Virus record (IMG/VR): IMGVR_UViG_3300025679_000003
Span: 1 to 43,466 of that record
Source: a virus
Direction: 5' to 3' (one strand)
Length of the DNA: 43,466 bases
The notes under the pieces were generated by a model. That model was not told the origin of the DNA. It worked only from the letters and a program-made list of their open reading frames with translations, and made no database searches. Each line of letters begins with the position of its first letter. Position 1 is the first letter of the stretch. This document shows, piece after piece, positions 1-7,596 of the stretch. Position numbers and translations under genes: made by a program.

Positions 1-127
1 CGCGGGAAACATTCTCACAGGTCAAACAGCTTTGACTTTGAATGATTCCGGTCTTGTTCCGGGAACGACCTATTTCTACGTCGTCATCGCAACCGACACA
101 GGCAACGGAAGCGCGACCGCGAACTCC
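1..127. repeat. Terminal direct repeat, left copy
   Basis: Bases 1-127 are identical to 43340-43466 at the other end. The repeat lies inside one open reading frame that continues across the junction, so it is best read as assembly overlap of a circular (or circularly permuted) genome and not as a biological terminal repeat. A length of exactly 127 is a common assembler k-mer, which supports this reading. Confidence 0.95.
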
Positions 128-622
128 ACCCAGCTTACGGTTGGTCTTGAGCCCGCGTTATCGCCTAACCAAATTTACCAGGCGACAGTCGTCGGTCTCG
201 TGGACATGAAAGTTGGCTCGACCAACGTCATTTCCGCTCAAGTCGACGCGAGCGTCACCACACAAATCTATCCGGGCCAAGCGGTCAAGATTGTGGCGAA
301 CACCGCAGGCGGCATTCCAAAAATTGCGCCGGTTTCGGGCAAGGCGGATGCGGCCATCGGCATTGCAACATTCAACATGAAGGACATTCAATACGTCGCA
401 GGCCAAAACCTCGAAATTGCATTGTTCGGATCGGTGATTTGGCAATACGCCACGGGTGCAATCACTCAGTTCGGCGAAGTTTGTCTCGACCCCACCTATA
501 TTGGTGGCGTTCAAGCGTCTGGCAATACCGCCACGCTTTTAGGCTGGGCATTTGACGGTGCATCGGGCGCAGGACCAATTCGGGTCATGCTGTTACCGAA
601 TGCCGCATTTGCAACGGCGTAA
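2..622 (+). CDS. Head decoration-type protein with Ig/FN3-like N-terminus (3' part; gene begins at 43201)
   Basis: This is the continuation of the gene that begins at 43201; joined across the circle it is about 294 aa. The first ~90 residues form an Ig/FN3-like beta domain: the stretch around PYTYQWYRSTT is followed by GTTYFYVVIATD, typical of FN3 strands. The rest, from LSPNQIYQATVV, resembles structural-cement/decoration proteins that sit on the capsid surface, with a GKADAAIGIATFN-type beta-rich fold. It lies directly before the major capsid gene (gap 23 bp, RBS AAAGGGAA). Function as a capsid decoration protein is inferred from position and composition; no catalytic motif is visible. The Ig domain could bind host surface glycans. 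Confidence 0.75.
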   Translation, partial: AGNILTGQTALTLNDSGLVPGTTYFYVVIATDTGNGSATANSTQLTVGLEPALSPNQIYQATVVGLVDMKVGSTNVISAQVDASVTTQIYPGQAVKIVANTAGGIPKIAPVSGKADAAIGIATFNMKDIQYVAGQNLEIALFGSVIWQYATGAITQFGEVCLDPTYIGGVQASGNTATLLGWAFDGASGAGPIRVMLLPNAAFATA

Positions 623-645
623 CCAATAAGAAAGGGAATTTTAAA

Positions 646-1734
646 ATGAGAAAACTACGCAAGTTTAAACAGCCGGTAATTTACAGCTCAATCAAAAACT
701 CGAAAGGCGAGTATGAGCCAATTAGATTATCGGAAGAAGAAAAATACCATGCGGCGTACACCCAGAAAATGGTGAACGAGCGTTTCGGTAATGCTCTGGG
801 CTTTGAAGTACCGATCACAACTCTGACGACCGTCGTAAAAAAAGTCTCGGAGCAAAAGCTGTACGAAATCGCTCCGGCGGATTACATTCCAATCCGTGTC
901 GGTGAAGGCACATGGTCTTCCAACTTAACAACCTTCCGTTCGTTCGACGTTGCGGATTTGTTTGAGTCGGGGATCATCAACACTGGTCAAGACAACACTC
1001 GCTTGAGTGCTCCGTCTGCCGGTGTTGACGCTGTGAACGTCAAAGTGAACAACTGGGCAAAAAACAACGGGTGGACCGTCTTTGATTTGAAGCAGGCGTC
1101 GGTCTCGGGCAACTGGGATATTGTGAGCGCGAAAGAGAAATCTCGTTTGCGAAACTGGCAGCTCGGTATTCAGCGCGTGGCATTCTTGGGCGCTCAAGGA
1201 CAAAACGGCGCTGGCGGTTCTTGCTTGGGTCTCTTGAATCAACCGGGCGTCACATTCGATGCGAGTCTCATTTCGACAGCTCTGTCTTTGATGACTTACA
1301 CGCAACTTGCAGCTTTCCAACAAGCCGCAATCGGCAACTATCGCAAGAATTGTAATTACACCGCGTTTCCGACTCATCTCGTGATCCCGGAATCCGATTA
1401 CAACGGCCTTGCAACCCAAAGCTCCCCACAATTCCCGGTCAAATCGACATTGCAATTGTTGGAAGAGGGTTTCCAAGTCATCACCCGCAACAAGCAATTT
1501 AAAATCTTGCCGCTGGTGTACGCCGACCATGCGAACTCGATGGGAAATCTCTCGAAACAAACTTACTGTTTCTCGAACTACGACGAAGAGTCGATCCGTA
1601 TGGACATCCCATTGGATTACCAAAACACCCTCGCCAACTCTTTGGACAATTTCATGTTCCAAAACGCGGCGATGGGTCAGTTCACTGGTGTGGTTGCTTA
1701 CCGCCCCGCTGAATTGTATTACGCTGGTTACTAA
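646..1734 (+). CDS. Major capsid protein (HK97 fold, DUF2184-like)
   Basis: A 362-aa protein matching the usual size of HK97-fold major capsid proteins of the DUF2184-like group. The start is ATG with AGAAAGGGAA upstream. Features that fit are the long charged N-arm, the LYEIAPADYIPIRVGEG segment, a central helix region (NWQLGIQRVAFLG) and the C-terminal P-domain-like end YRPAELYYAGY. It is preceded by protease-scaffold and decoration genes and followed by a terminator and neck genes, the standard head order. The N-arm may be trimmed by the protease encoded at 41998, though no cleavage site can be read directly. Assignment rests on family resemblance recalled from sequence plus strong synteny. 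Confidence 0.9.
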   Translation: MRKLRKFKQPVIYSSIKNSKGEYEPIRLSEEEKYHAAYTQKMVNERFGNALGFEVPITTLTTVVKKVSEQKLYEIAPADYIPIRVGEGTWSSNLTTFRSFDVADLFESGIINTGQDNTRLSAPSAGVDAVNVKVNNWAKNNGWTVFDLKQASVSGNWDIVSAKEKSRLRNWQLGIQRVAFLGAQGQNGAGGSCLGLLNQPGVTFDASLISTALSLMTYTQLAAFQQAAIGNYRKNCNYTAFPTHLVIPESDYNGLATQSSPQFPVKSTLQLLEEGFQVITRNKQFKILPLVYADHANSMGNLSKQTYCFSNYDEESIRMDIPLDYQNTLANSLDNFMFQNAAMGQFTGVVAYRPAELYYAGY

Positions 1735-1758
1735 GCACCTTTCACACGGTCGCTTGGA

Positions 1759-1794
1759 CGCCGAGGGGCTTAAAAAATCCTTCGGCGTTTTTCT
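1759..1794 (+). terminator. Rho-independent terminator after major capsid gene
   Basis: A 10-bp stem (CGCCGAGGGG at 1759-1768 with TCCTTCGGCG at 1778-1787, two G-U pairs) is followed by TTTTTCT. It lies 24 bp after the capsid stop and before the neck genes. It may partly separate high-level capsid expression from downstream tail expression. Confidence 0.8.
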
Positions 1795-1810
1795 AAAAAC
1801 GGAGAAACGA

Positions 1811-2242
1811 ATGTACACAGCCCCGACGATTGCACAATTTAAGGCGCAGTTCTCGCGGGACTTTCCGTACAATTCGGACCCGAAAGTGGGCGTCACAGAT
1901 AATGACATCACCTACGCTTTCAACCTCGTCGATGTAACTATCAACATCGGCCTTTACTCTTCGCAACTCAGCTACCAAATGTCGTACAACTATCTCGCGG
2001 CACATTTTATGGTGCTCAACATTCGCGCGTCTTCACAGGGTTTGAATGGACAATACGACTGGGCTTCAAACTCAAAAGCCGTCGGCGGAGTTTCCGTCGG
2101 AATCGAAATTCCCCAACGTATCAAAGATAATCCTGATTTCATGGCATACACGAAAACAAATTACGGCGCGATGTACTTGAATTTATTGTGGCCTCTTTTG
2201 GCCGGACAAGTCTTTACAGTTTGCGGAAGGACAAAGCCGTGA
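1811..2242 (+). CDS. Neck/head-completion protein (DUF4054-like)
   Basis: A 143-aa protein starting at ATG 1811, which has GGAGAAACG just upstream; the open frame extends further back into the capsid gene but that part is a shadow. It opens with a short helix (TIAQFKAQFSRDFPY) followed by VTDNDITYAFNLVDVTIN and a hydrophobic helical middle (QMSYNYLAAHFMVLN), the pattern of DUF4054 head-tail adaptor proteins. These bind the portal and extend the neck channel. It lies immediately after the capsid gene and overlaps the next gene by a GTGA junction. The role is inferred from family resemblance and synteny. Confidence 0.7.
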   Translation: MYTAPTIAQFKAQFSRDFPYNSDPKVGVTDNDITYAFNLVDVTINIGLYSSQLSYQMSYNYLAAHFMVLNIRASSQGLNGQYDWASNSKAVGGVSVGIEIPQRIKDNPDFMAYTKTNYGAMYLNLLWPLLAGQVFTVCGRTKP

Positions 2243-2781
2243 GCGACACCGACGATTCAACCTTCGACGACAGACAGCTCATGCAACTTGTAAAAGCACT
2301 CAAAGGCGAGATGCCCCGCGCGCGCGTGGGCATTCTCGGACAAAAAACTATTCGCAGAGGCGCAGACTCAGAAAAAGAAACTGTCTCCGTGAATATCAAT
2401 CTCAATCAAAAGAAACTGGGCTTCAAACAAGGCGCAGTTAGCACCAACGCTGCCGTCGGTGCGGTTCATGAGTTCGGAACGGAACACATTCCGCAACGCT
2501 CGTTCTTGCGCGTGCCAATCTCTGAGCATTTGCCGAAACGAATGGAAGAGGCAGGGGCGTTCAATCCTGAAACAATCAAAGAAGTTTTAAAAGAAGGCTC
2601 AGTCAAACCATGGCTTGAAACAATCGCAGCGATGGCAAAAGGAATTGTGATCGAAGCTTTTGCAACCGGCGGCTTCGGTAAATGGGTTGCTTGGCAGACG
2701 CCGGGTTACGAGAACAACACCGGACAACTTTTAAAAGACACTCAACAATTGAGTGAGTCAATTACTTGGGAAGTGAAATAA
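2239..2781 (+). CDS. Head-tail joining / tail completion protein (HK97 gp10- or Mu gpG-like)
   Basis: About 180 aa. The start is taken as GTG 2239, which overlaps the previous stop (GTGA) and has GGAAGG nine bases upstream; an upstream GTG at 2188 has no such support. The segment AVHEFGTEHIPQRSFLR is the hallmark of HK97-gp10-like/virion morphogenesis proteins that close the neck or nucleate the tail. The N-terminal 40 residues are charged; the C-terminal half is helical. The next gene begins on the stop codon (TAATG), indicating translational coupling. Assignment is by motif and position between capsid and sheath. Confidence 0.72.
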   Translation: MSDTDDSTFDDRQLMQLVKALKGEMPRARVGILGQKTIRRGADSEKETVSVNINLNQKKLGFKQGAVSTNAAVGAVHEFGTEHIPQRSFLRVPISEHLPKRMEEAGAFNPETIKEVLKEGSVKPWLETIAAMAKGIVIEAFATGGFGKWVAWQTPGYENNTGQLLKDTQQLSESITWEVK

Positions 2782-3179
2782 TGGGCGTGATTAAAAATGC
2801 CGCAGACCAACCGCTTTTTGCAGTCGCAGGCACAGTGCCGGACGTGAGCGGAGCTTTGCAGGATTTCTATCAACCCATGACTTTTGAGCCGCTTCAAAAA
2901 ACAGCCGTCGGATTCCAAGCCGTCGAAGTCGGACAACCGATAAACTTCAGAGGAGTCATTCAACCCTTAAGCGAACGCCAACTCTTACTTAAGCCTGAAG
3001 GACAAAGAGCGTGGACATGGTTCACGCTCCACGCCGACACCGCGCTCGTCTTGGGTGTCGATGACGTTGTTTTATTTAAAGGGAAGCAAACGCGAGTCAT
3101 GGCTCGCAAAGATTACGTGCTCTACGGTTACGTCGAGTACAGTTTGGTTCAAGATTGGACCGGGGCGGGTCCGCGATGA
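2781..3179 (+). CDS. Neck-region structural protein, unknown family
   Basis: 132 aa from ATG 2781, which sits on the previous stop (TAATG). It is beta-rich, with the stretches FRGVIQPLSERQLLLKPEG and VLFKGKQTRVMARKDY resembling head-closure or small neck proteins that have a beta-barrel core. The sequence from GVDDVVLFKGKQ to YVEYSLVQDW is typical of such folds. It is followed by an ATGA overlap into 3176. No named family is recognised with certainty; by order it should be the head-closure or tail-completion factor between portal adaptor and tail terminator. Confidence 0.65.
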   Translation: MGVIKNAADQPLFAVAGTVPDVSGALQDFYQPMTFEPLQKTAVGFQAVEVGQPINFRGVIQPLSERQLLLKPEGQRAWTWFTLHADTALVLGVDDVVLFKGKQTRVMARKDYVLYGYVEYSLVQDWTGAGPR

Positions 3180-3913
3180 TTGCGCTCACACAATCAAAAA
3201 CCGCACTCGCCATCAATCTCACTGCCTCGTTCTTAGCCGGGGGCGGGACGCCGCCTTACGCGTATTCCGTGAGGGCCGGTGGCGCAGGAGGGTCGATTGA
3301 CTCAGCCACCGGCCTTTACACCGCCCCGGCGGTCGTCCCTGATGACCCCCAACTCCTGTTCGACACCGTCCAGGTAACGGACGCCGCCGATGGTGTCGCG
3401 ACTGCACAAATTATGGTGGGAACTCCGTTGTTACTTTTCTGCGAGGTCATTCAGAATCAATTGGTGTTGCCAAATGGTCGAGTGTACTTGTGGGACCAAA
3501 AACTTTTTCAGCCGACCGACACTGGGCTTTACGTTGCCGTGTCTGTTTTGGCTCCGAAAGTTTTTTCAAGTCAAAATACTCAAGACTCTGAGGGTAACTC
3601 GCTTCAGTCGGTGAATATGTATGCGCGACTCGATCTTGATATTATCTCGCGCGACATTTCAGCGGTGAACCGAAAAGAAGAAGTCATCATGGCGCTGAAT
3701 TCAAACTACTCGCGTAATCAGCAAGACGCGAACAGTTTTTATATCGCGCCATTGCCGCCCGCTTCACAATTTTTGAATTTGTCGAATCAAGATGGCTCCG
3801 CGATTCCGTACCGATTTAAGATTGCCGTCGCGATACAATATGTCGTGAGAAAATCTTCTGCGGTTCCGTATTACACGGATTTTGAATCGCCTCCCGTAAC
3901 AATTGAACCTTAA
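3176..3913 (+). CDS. Tail terminator/neck-type protein with N-terminal Ig-like domain
   Basis: 245 aa from ATG 3176 (ATGA overlap with the preceding stop). Residues ~1-85 look like an Ig/cadherin-like repeat: ASFLAGGGTPPYAYSV and DSATGLYTAPAVV are the glycine-rich turn and strand pattern seen in phage surface Ig modules. Residues ~90-245 resemble the LIC_12616/gp12-like neck proteins that precede the sheath in DUF3383-type contractile phages (NGRVYLWDQKLFQP, then VNMYARLDLDIISRD). It probably caps the tail tube and sheath at the neck. A fused Ig domain on a neck protein is unusual. Function is inferred from position, 17 bp before the sheath gene. Confidence 0.65.
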   Translation: MIALTQSKTALAINLTASFLAGGGTPPYAYSVRAGGAGGSIDSATGLYTAPAVVPDDPQLLFDTVQVTDAADGVATAQIMVGTPLLLFCEVIQNQLVLPNGRVYLWDQKLFQPTDTGLYVAVSVLAPKVFSSQNTQDSEGNSLQSVNMYARLDLDIISRDISAVNRKEEVIMALNSNYSRNQQDANSFYIAPLPPASQFLNLSNQDGSAIPYRFKIAVAIQYVVRKSSAVPYYTDFESPPVTIEP

Positions 3914-3930
3914 CGAAAGGGTTTTTAAAA

Positions 3931-5367
3931 ATGGCACAGCTAGCGTTATCAAACATCATCAACATTTCGGTCTTGCAAGCCAATGCCGGGATTGGCGCGT
4001 ACAACACCAGCAACCTCGCGGTTTTCTCCGATGAAATTCCGGCGATGAGTTTCGGGACGAACGGTTACGCGCTTTACTTGTCGCCGACTCAAGTCGGAAT
4101 CGACTTCGGCACGAACTCGAAAACGTACAAGATGGCAAACGCAGTTTTCTCTCAGCAACCGAACATTCTTTTGCCGGGCGGGTATCTGTGTATCATCTTG
4201 CTCACCGTCGCGACTCAAAACTTGGCACTGTCCGGCGTACCGGCAAGCGGAACATTTGTTTTCAATTACGGCGGCCACGCTTCGGCAGCAATCAACTTTG
4301 GTGACACCGCTTCGATGATTCAAACGAAACTGCAAGCCGTCTCGGGCTTGAGTGAAGTTTTGGTCACAGGTTCACTTGCAAACGAATCTCTAAGTGTTCA
4401 ATTCGCAGGCGTGTACGGAGTTTTAAGTCCTGCGACGATTACGAGCAACACACTCGAAACGTCAGATTCGGCCGGAATCACGTTCACGATTACAACTTCA
4501 ACACCGGGGGAAACCTGGGATGCAGCAATCACCCGCACAGTCGGACTCGTTCAATACTTCGGTTGCATGGTCAATCAAACGGTTGCAGAAATCGGCCAAA
4601 CCGATTTGCTCGCTGCCGCTGCCGTTATTCAGGCGCTCAACAAAATTGCGTTCTGTGTATCGCATTCGGAAGCCGACATCACGGCGGGCGGGATGCTCGA
4701 CTTGCTCCGAACTGGGAACTTGACGCAAACTCGCGGCCTGTTCTATGACGACAGCAATCCGGTGAACGACATCGTAATGATGGCATCTTACGCTTCGCGC
4801 GCGCTCTCGACTGTATTCTCCGGGTCGAATACGACTCAGACGATGCACTTGAAAACGCTCACTGGTGTCCAACCAGACCCGAACATCACGCAAACAATTC
4901 AGAACGAAGCGACAGCCGCGGGCGCCGACACTTACGTTTCCCTCCAAGGCGACCCTTCGGTTCTGTGCTCGGGTGCGAACAGCTATTATGACGAAGTTTA
5001 CAACTTGCAATGGTTCGTTGGTGCTCTTCAAGTTGCCGGGTTTAATTATCTCGCGCAAACCGGCACCAAGGTTCCGCAGACAGAAAACGGAATGGACGGG
5101 CTCAAAGGCGCATACCGAAAAGTCTGTCAGCAAGCGGTCGTCAATCAATACGTCGCTCCGGGAACGTGGAACAGTCCGACGACTTTCGGAAATCAAGCGG
5201 ATTTCCTCTTGAACGTGAGCCAGGTCGGTTACTACATTTACTCGGTTCCGATTTCTCAGCAATCGCAAACTGACCGCGTAGCGCGAAAAGCGCCGCTCGT
5301 TCAAATCGCGATCAAAGAGGCTGGCGCGATCCAAAGTTCAAGCGTCATCGTAAACGTAAATCCATAA
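3931..5367 (+). CDS. Contractile tail sheath protein (DUF3383-like)
   Basis: 478 aa, ATG 3931 with AACGAAAGGG upstream. The N-terminus (residues ~1-150) is the tube-attachment and sheath core, and a beta-rich insertion at ~90-200 (SGVPASGTFVFNYGG) projects outward. The C-terminal part, from the region around YVAPGTWNSPTTFGN to KAPLVQIAIKEAGAIQ, is the conserved sheath handshake end where strands interlock between subunits. Overall pattern and length fit DUF3383 sheath proteins. Together with the tube gene just downstream it establishes a contractile tail. Confidence 0.88.
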   Translation: MAQLALSNIINISVLQANAGIGAYNTSNLAVFSDEIPAMSFGTNGYALYLSPTQVGIDFGTNSKTYKMANAVFSQQPNILLPGGYLCIILLTVATQNLALSGVPASGTFVFNYGGHASAAINFGDTASMIQTKLQAVSGLSEVLVTGSLANESLSVQFAGVYGVLSPATITSNTLETSDSAGITFTITTSTPGETWDAAITRTVGLVQYFGCMVNQTVAEIGQTDLLAAAAVIQALNKIAFCVSHSEADITAGGMLDLLRTGNLTQTRGLFYDDSNPVNDIVMMASYASRALSTVFSGSNTTQTMHLKTLTGVQPDPNITQTIQNEATAAGADTYVSLQGDPSVLCSGANSYYDEVYNLQWFVGALQVAGFNYLAQTGTKVPQTENGMDGLKGAYRKVCQQAVVNQYVAPGTWNSPTTFGNQADFLLNVSQVGYYIYSVPISQQSQTDRVARKAPLVQIAIKEAGAIQSSSVIVNVNP

Positions 5368-5389
5368 CTTTAATTAAGAGGAGTTTTAA

Positions 5390-5845
5390 ATGGGAACAGT
5401 TGCAATGTCCGGCTCCGACACAATCAACATCAATGGGCAGGTCCTAACAGGCCTAGCCGATGGAAATTGCGTCGAGCTGACTTATCCAAACGAAATCGCG
5501 AACGTCAAAACCGGCAAAGATGGGAACTCCATTTACGGTTTCAATGCGAGCGGTAAACAGTGCGAAGTGAAATTGCGAATTATCCGTGGAAGTTCTGACG
5601 ACAAGTTCTTGAACAATTTGCTTTCACAGCAACAAGGAAACTTCGCAGGCACGGTGCTTCTGACCGGCGAGTTCATCAAGAAACTCGGCGACGGTGCGGG
5701 TAACATTACGTCCGACACGTATATCATGAGCGGCGGGATCTTTGCGAAACAAATCGAAGGCAAGTCCAACGTAGAGGGTGAAACGGAACAATCCATCGCG
5801 ATGTATTCGTTGAAATTCTCGAACAGCCCGAGGGTGTTGACATAA
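5390..5845 (+). CDS. Tail tube protein (DUF3277-like)
   Basis: 151 aa with a strong AGAGGAG RBS eight bases before ATG. Beta-rich: SDTININGQVLTGLADGNCV, then VKTGKDGNSIYGFNASGK and a C-terminal SLKFSNSPRVL, the layout of DUF3277 tube proteins that stack as hexameric rings inside the sheath. Position directly after the sheath gene and before the tail chaperones is diagnostic. The strong RBS suits a highly expressed virion subunit. Confidence 0.85.
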   Translation: MGTVAMSGSDTININGQVLTGLADGNCVELTYPNEIANVKTGKDGNSIYGFNASGKQCEVKLRIIRGSSDDKFLNNLLSQQQGNFAGTVLLTGEFIKKLGDGAGNITSDTYIMSGGIFAKQIEGKSNVEGETEQSIAMYSLKFSNSPRVLT

Positions 5846-5846
5846 T

Positions 5847-6254
5847 ATGAGCAAGCCGAGCGAAATGAAATTGCCAAGTGGAGCGACTCTTAAACTGAAC
5901 ATTGTTCCGTTTGCAGAGGCGCGGGAGTTGTACCAAATTGTCCTTGAAGAATTGAAAGGTATTCCGATTTCGGGGAAGACCGAACTCCCCGCGCTTTACA
6001 AAGATTTGTTTTGTACGGGATTTGCCTCGAAAAGAATCGAAGCGGCTTTGTGGGTTTGTTTTGCTCGAATGCAATACGTGGATAGACGTGGCGCTCTAAA
6101 AATCGACGACCAGACTTTTGAACCTATTGAAGCGCGGGACGACTATATGACCGCGTGCATGGAGGTTGGAAAATTTGTCATCGCCCCTTTCGTGAAAAGC
6201 CTTTATGCACGGTACGAACAGCATTTCAAAGAAATTCTCGGAGACCTGTCATAG
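5847..6254 (+). CDS. Tail assembly chaperone, short form
   Basis: 135 aa, ATG 5847 right after the tube stop (TAATATG). It opens with KPSEMKLPSGATLKLNIVPF, then a helical body; such proteins between tube and tape measure coat the tape measure during tail assembly and are absent from the virion. A slippery heptamer CCCTTTC lies in frame at 6185-6191, 60 bases before the stop, so a longer form is probably made by -1 frameshifting. Family naming is by position and architecture; the sequence itself is divergent. Confidence 0.78.
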   Translation: MSKPSEMKLPSGATLKLNIVPFAEARELYQIVLEELKGIPISGKTELPALYKDLFCTGFASKRIEAALWVCFARMQYVDRRGALKIDDQTFEPIEARDDYMTACMEVGKFVIAPFVKSLYARYEQHFKEILGDLS

Positions 6255-6418
6255 AGGCTTCAGACGACGTATTGTTGATTCACTTGCGGCTCGTGAAACT
6301 CGGTTACGGGTCGATGACTGAAGTGCAAGAACTGGGTGCGCGCGTAGTTTTACAAGCCCTCAACTTGGAAAAGTTCGAAGGCGATTACGAGGCGGCCTTT
6401 ACGGAGTTGAACAAATGA
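5847..6418 (+). CDS. Tail assembly chaperone, -1 frameshift fusion product
   Basis: Reading 0 frame to the heptamer C CCT TTC (6185-6191) and then slipping back one base gives a product of about 190 aa (115 codons plus 75). The second frame is open from 6155 to 6418, has no credible own start (no ATG, and the GTG at 6155 lacks an RBS), and ends in an ATGA overlap with the tape measure gene. Its unique part (VLLIHLRLVKLGYGSMTEVQ to TELNK) is helical, like the T part of lambda gpGT. Such G/GT pairs with -1 slippage are widespread in long-tailed phages. The slip motif is seen directly; its use is inferred. Confidence 0.68.
6185..6191 (+). promoter_or_regulatory. Programmed -1 ribosomal frameshift site CCCTTTC
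   Basis: The codons GCC CCT TTC place C CCT TTC exactly in the X XXY YYZ register. After slippage Pro-tRNA re-pairs with CCC and Phe-tRNA with TTT, both without mismatch at the first two positions. Translation then enters the frame that stays open to 6418. Confidence 0.65.
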
Positions 6419-7596
6419 ATATCGCAGAATTGTTCGTAAATCTTGGCATCAAAGGCACTGACAAAACTGTCAGTGCCATCGTTGGCGTGCATGGGAAACT
6501 CAGCGACACCAAGACGATGGCTCTTGAAACCAAAGCTGCGATTTTGGGAGCAGTCCTCGCGTTTGAAAAGATGATTGGCGTCTCAGCCAAATTGGGCTCG
6601 ACACTTTCTAATTTTAAAACTCTCACGGGAATTTCTTCGCAAGTTTTAGAACAGCATCAGTATGCCGCCCGCCAAATCGGAGCAACCAACGAAGAAGTCA
6701 CAGGCTCTTTCATGAGCTTGCAGGAAGCGATGTTAGCGATTAAACGGGGCGAAGGCGCGCCCGCCGGTTTCCAAATTATCGCGCAAACCATTGGTGGCAT
6801 TAGATCAAATCTAGAAGATATGCCGGGGCTTTTACAAGAGTTCCAAAAGTTCGCGCAAGATCCGTCAGTCAACGAAGCAACGAAACGCTGGGCTCTCGGC
6901 ACGACCGGCATGACTGACAACATGATTGTGGCACTTGAGCGCGGTAAGTTTTCTTTGGAGAACTTTAAAAAAGCTCCGACATTCTCGGATAAAAAAAATC
7001 ATTCGCTTCAAGGCGCTGAAGCTGCAATGTTAAATCTTGAAGACCGTTTCAAACGGGGCATGTCTAACTTTACTGCAAATCATGGCGAGAAAATTGTTGA
7101 TGATTTAGGCCTGATTACGGGCGCGGTTTTTAAAATGATCAACGCTCTTACAATTCTTGCGGAGAAAACAAAAGTCTTTACTGCCCTAGGTTGGTCTTTG
7201 GACAAAATCGCGACTGGTGTAAATCTCGCTTCGGTTGTCGTCGATGATTCGACTGGCGCGCATAAAAAATCAGACAATGAAAATCTTTTTGGAAAAGGTA
7301 TGATTTCAGGTGTGCTAAATTGGCGTGACGATATCGACACCGCTGTCATCAACCGAATCAAAGAATTGATGACCAGCACGCCTGCAAATGCTTACATTGC
7401 AACCGGCGCGCAAGCCGCAATTCCGTATCAACAGCGCGCACCTGTCGTTTACAATTCTCAAGTCACTCACCAGCACGTTGCTGTCACTCATCACGGCGAT
7501 GCAAAGGACACTCACGCCGTTGGACAACTTCATAAAGCTAGCGCAAGACAGCTCAACAATGCGACTCGCCAACGCCCGCAAGGACAGGGTAACTGA
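6415..7596 (+). CDS. Tail tape measure protein
   Basis: 393 aa, starting in an ATGA overlap with the chaperone extension. Mostly alpha-helical with Ala/Gly-rich stretches (ETKAAILGAVLAFEKMIGV, then QLGAT-like helices) and a polar C-terminus rich in His/Gln (THQHVAVTHHGDAKDTHAVG). Position after the chaperone pair and before baseplate genes identifies it as the ruler of tail length. It is short for the family; at roughly 1.5 angstrom per residue it predicts a tail of about 60 nm. No peptidase or lysozyme motif is apparent. The next gene starts at the stop codon (TGATGG). Confidence 0.82.
   Translation: MNIAELFVNLGIKGTDKTVSAIVGVHGKLSDTKTMALETKAAILGAVLAFEKMIGVSAKLGSTLSNFKTLTGISSQVLEQHQYAARQIGATNEEVTGSFMSLQEAMLAIKRGEGAPAGFQIIAQTIGGIRSNLEDMPGLLQEFQKFAQDPSVNEATKRWALGTTGMTDNMIVALERGKFSLENFKKAPTFSDKKNHSLQGAEAAMLNLEDRFKRGMSNFTANHGEKIVDDLGLITGAVFKMINALTILAEKTKVFTALGWSLDKIATGVNLASVVVDDSTGAHKKSDNENLFGKGMISGVLNWRDDIDTAVINRIKELMTSTPANAYIATGAQAAIPYQQRAPVVYNSQVTHQHVAVTHHGDAKDTHAVGQLHKASARQLNNATRQRPQGQGN

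Noticed and set aside
925-1911. Long minus-strand ORF (328 codons) opposite the capsid gene
   Set aside because: It lies antisense to the clearly recognisable capsid gene, has no RBS and has a composition typical of shadow frames (many Arg, Cys, His).
4498-5334. Minus-strand ORF (278 codons) opposite the sheath gene
   Set aside because: Antisense shadow of a strong structural gene with no start signals.
6168-6177. GGAAAATTTG as the frameshift site
   Set aside because: Slipping at AAA TTT leaves an A-site mismatch, while CCCTTTC at 6185-6191 satisfies the X XXY YYZ rule exactly.
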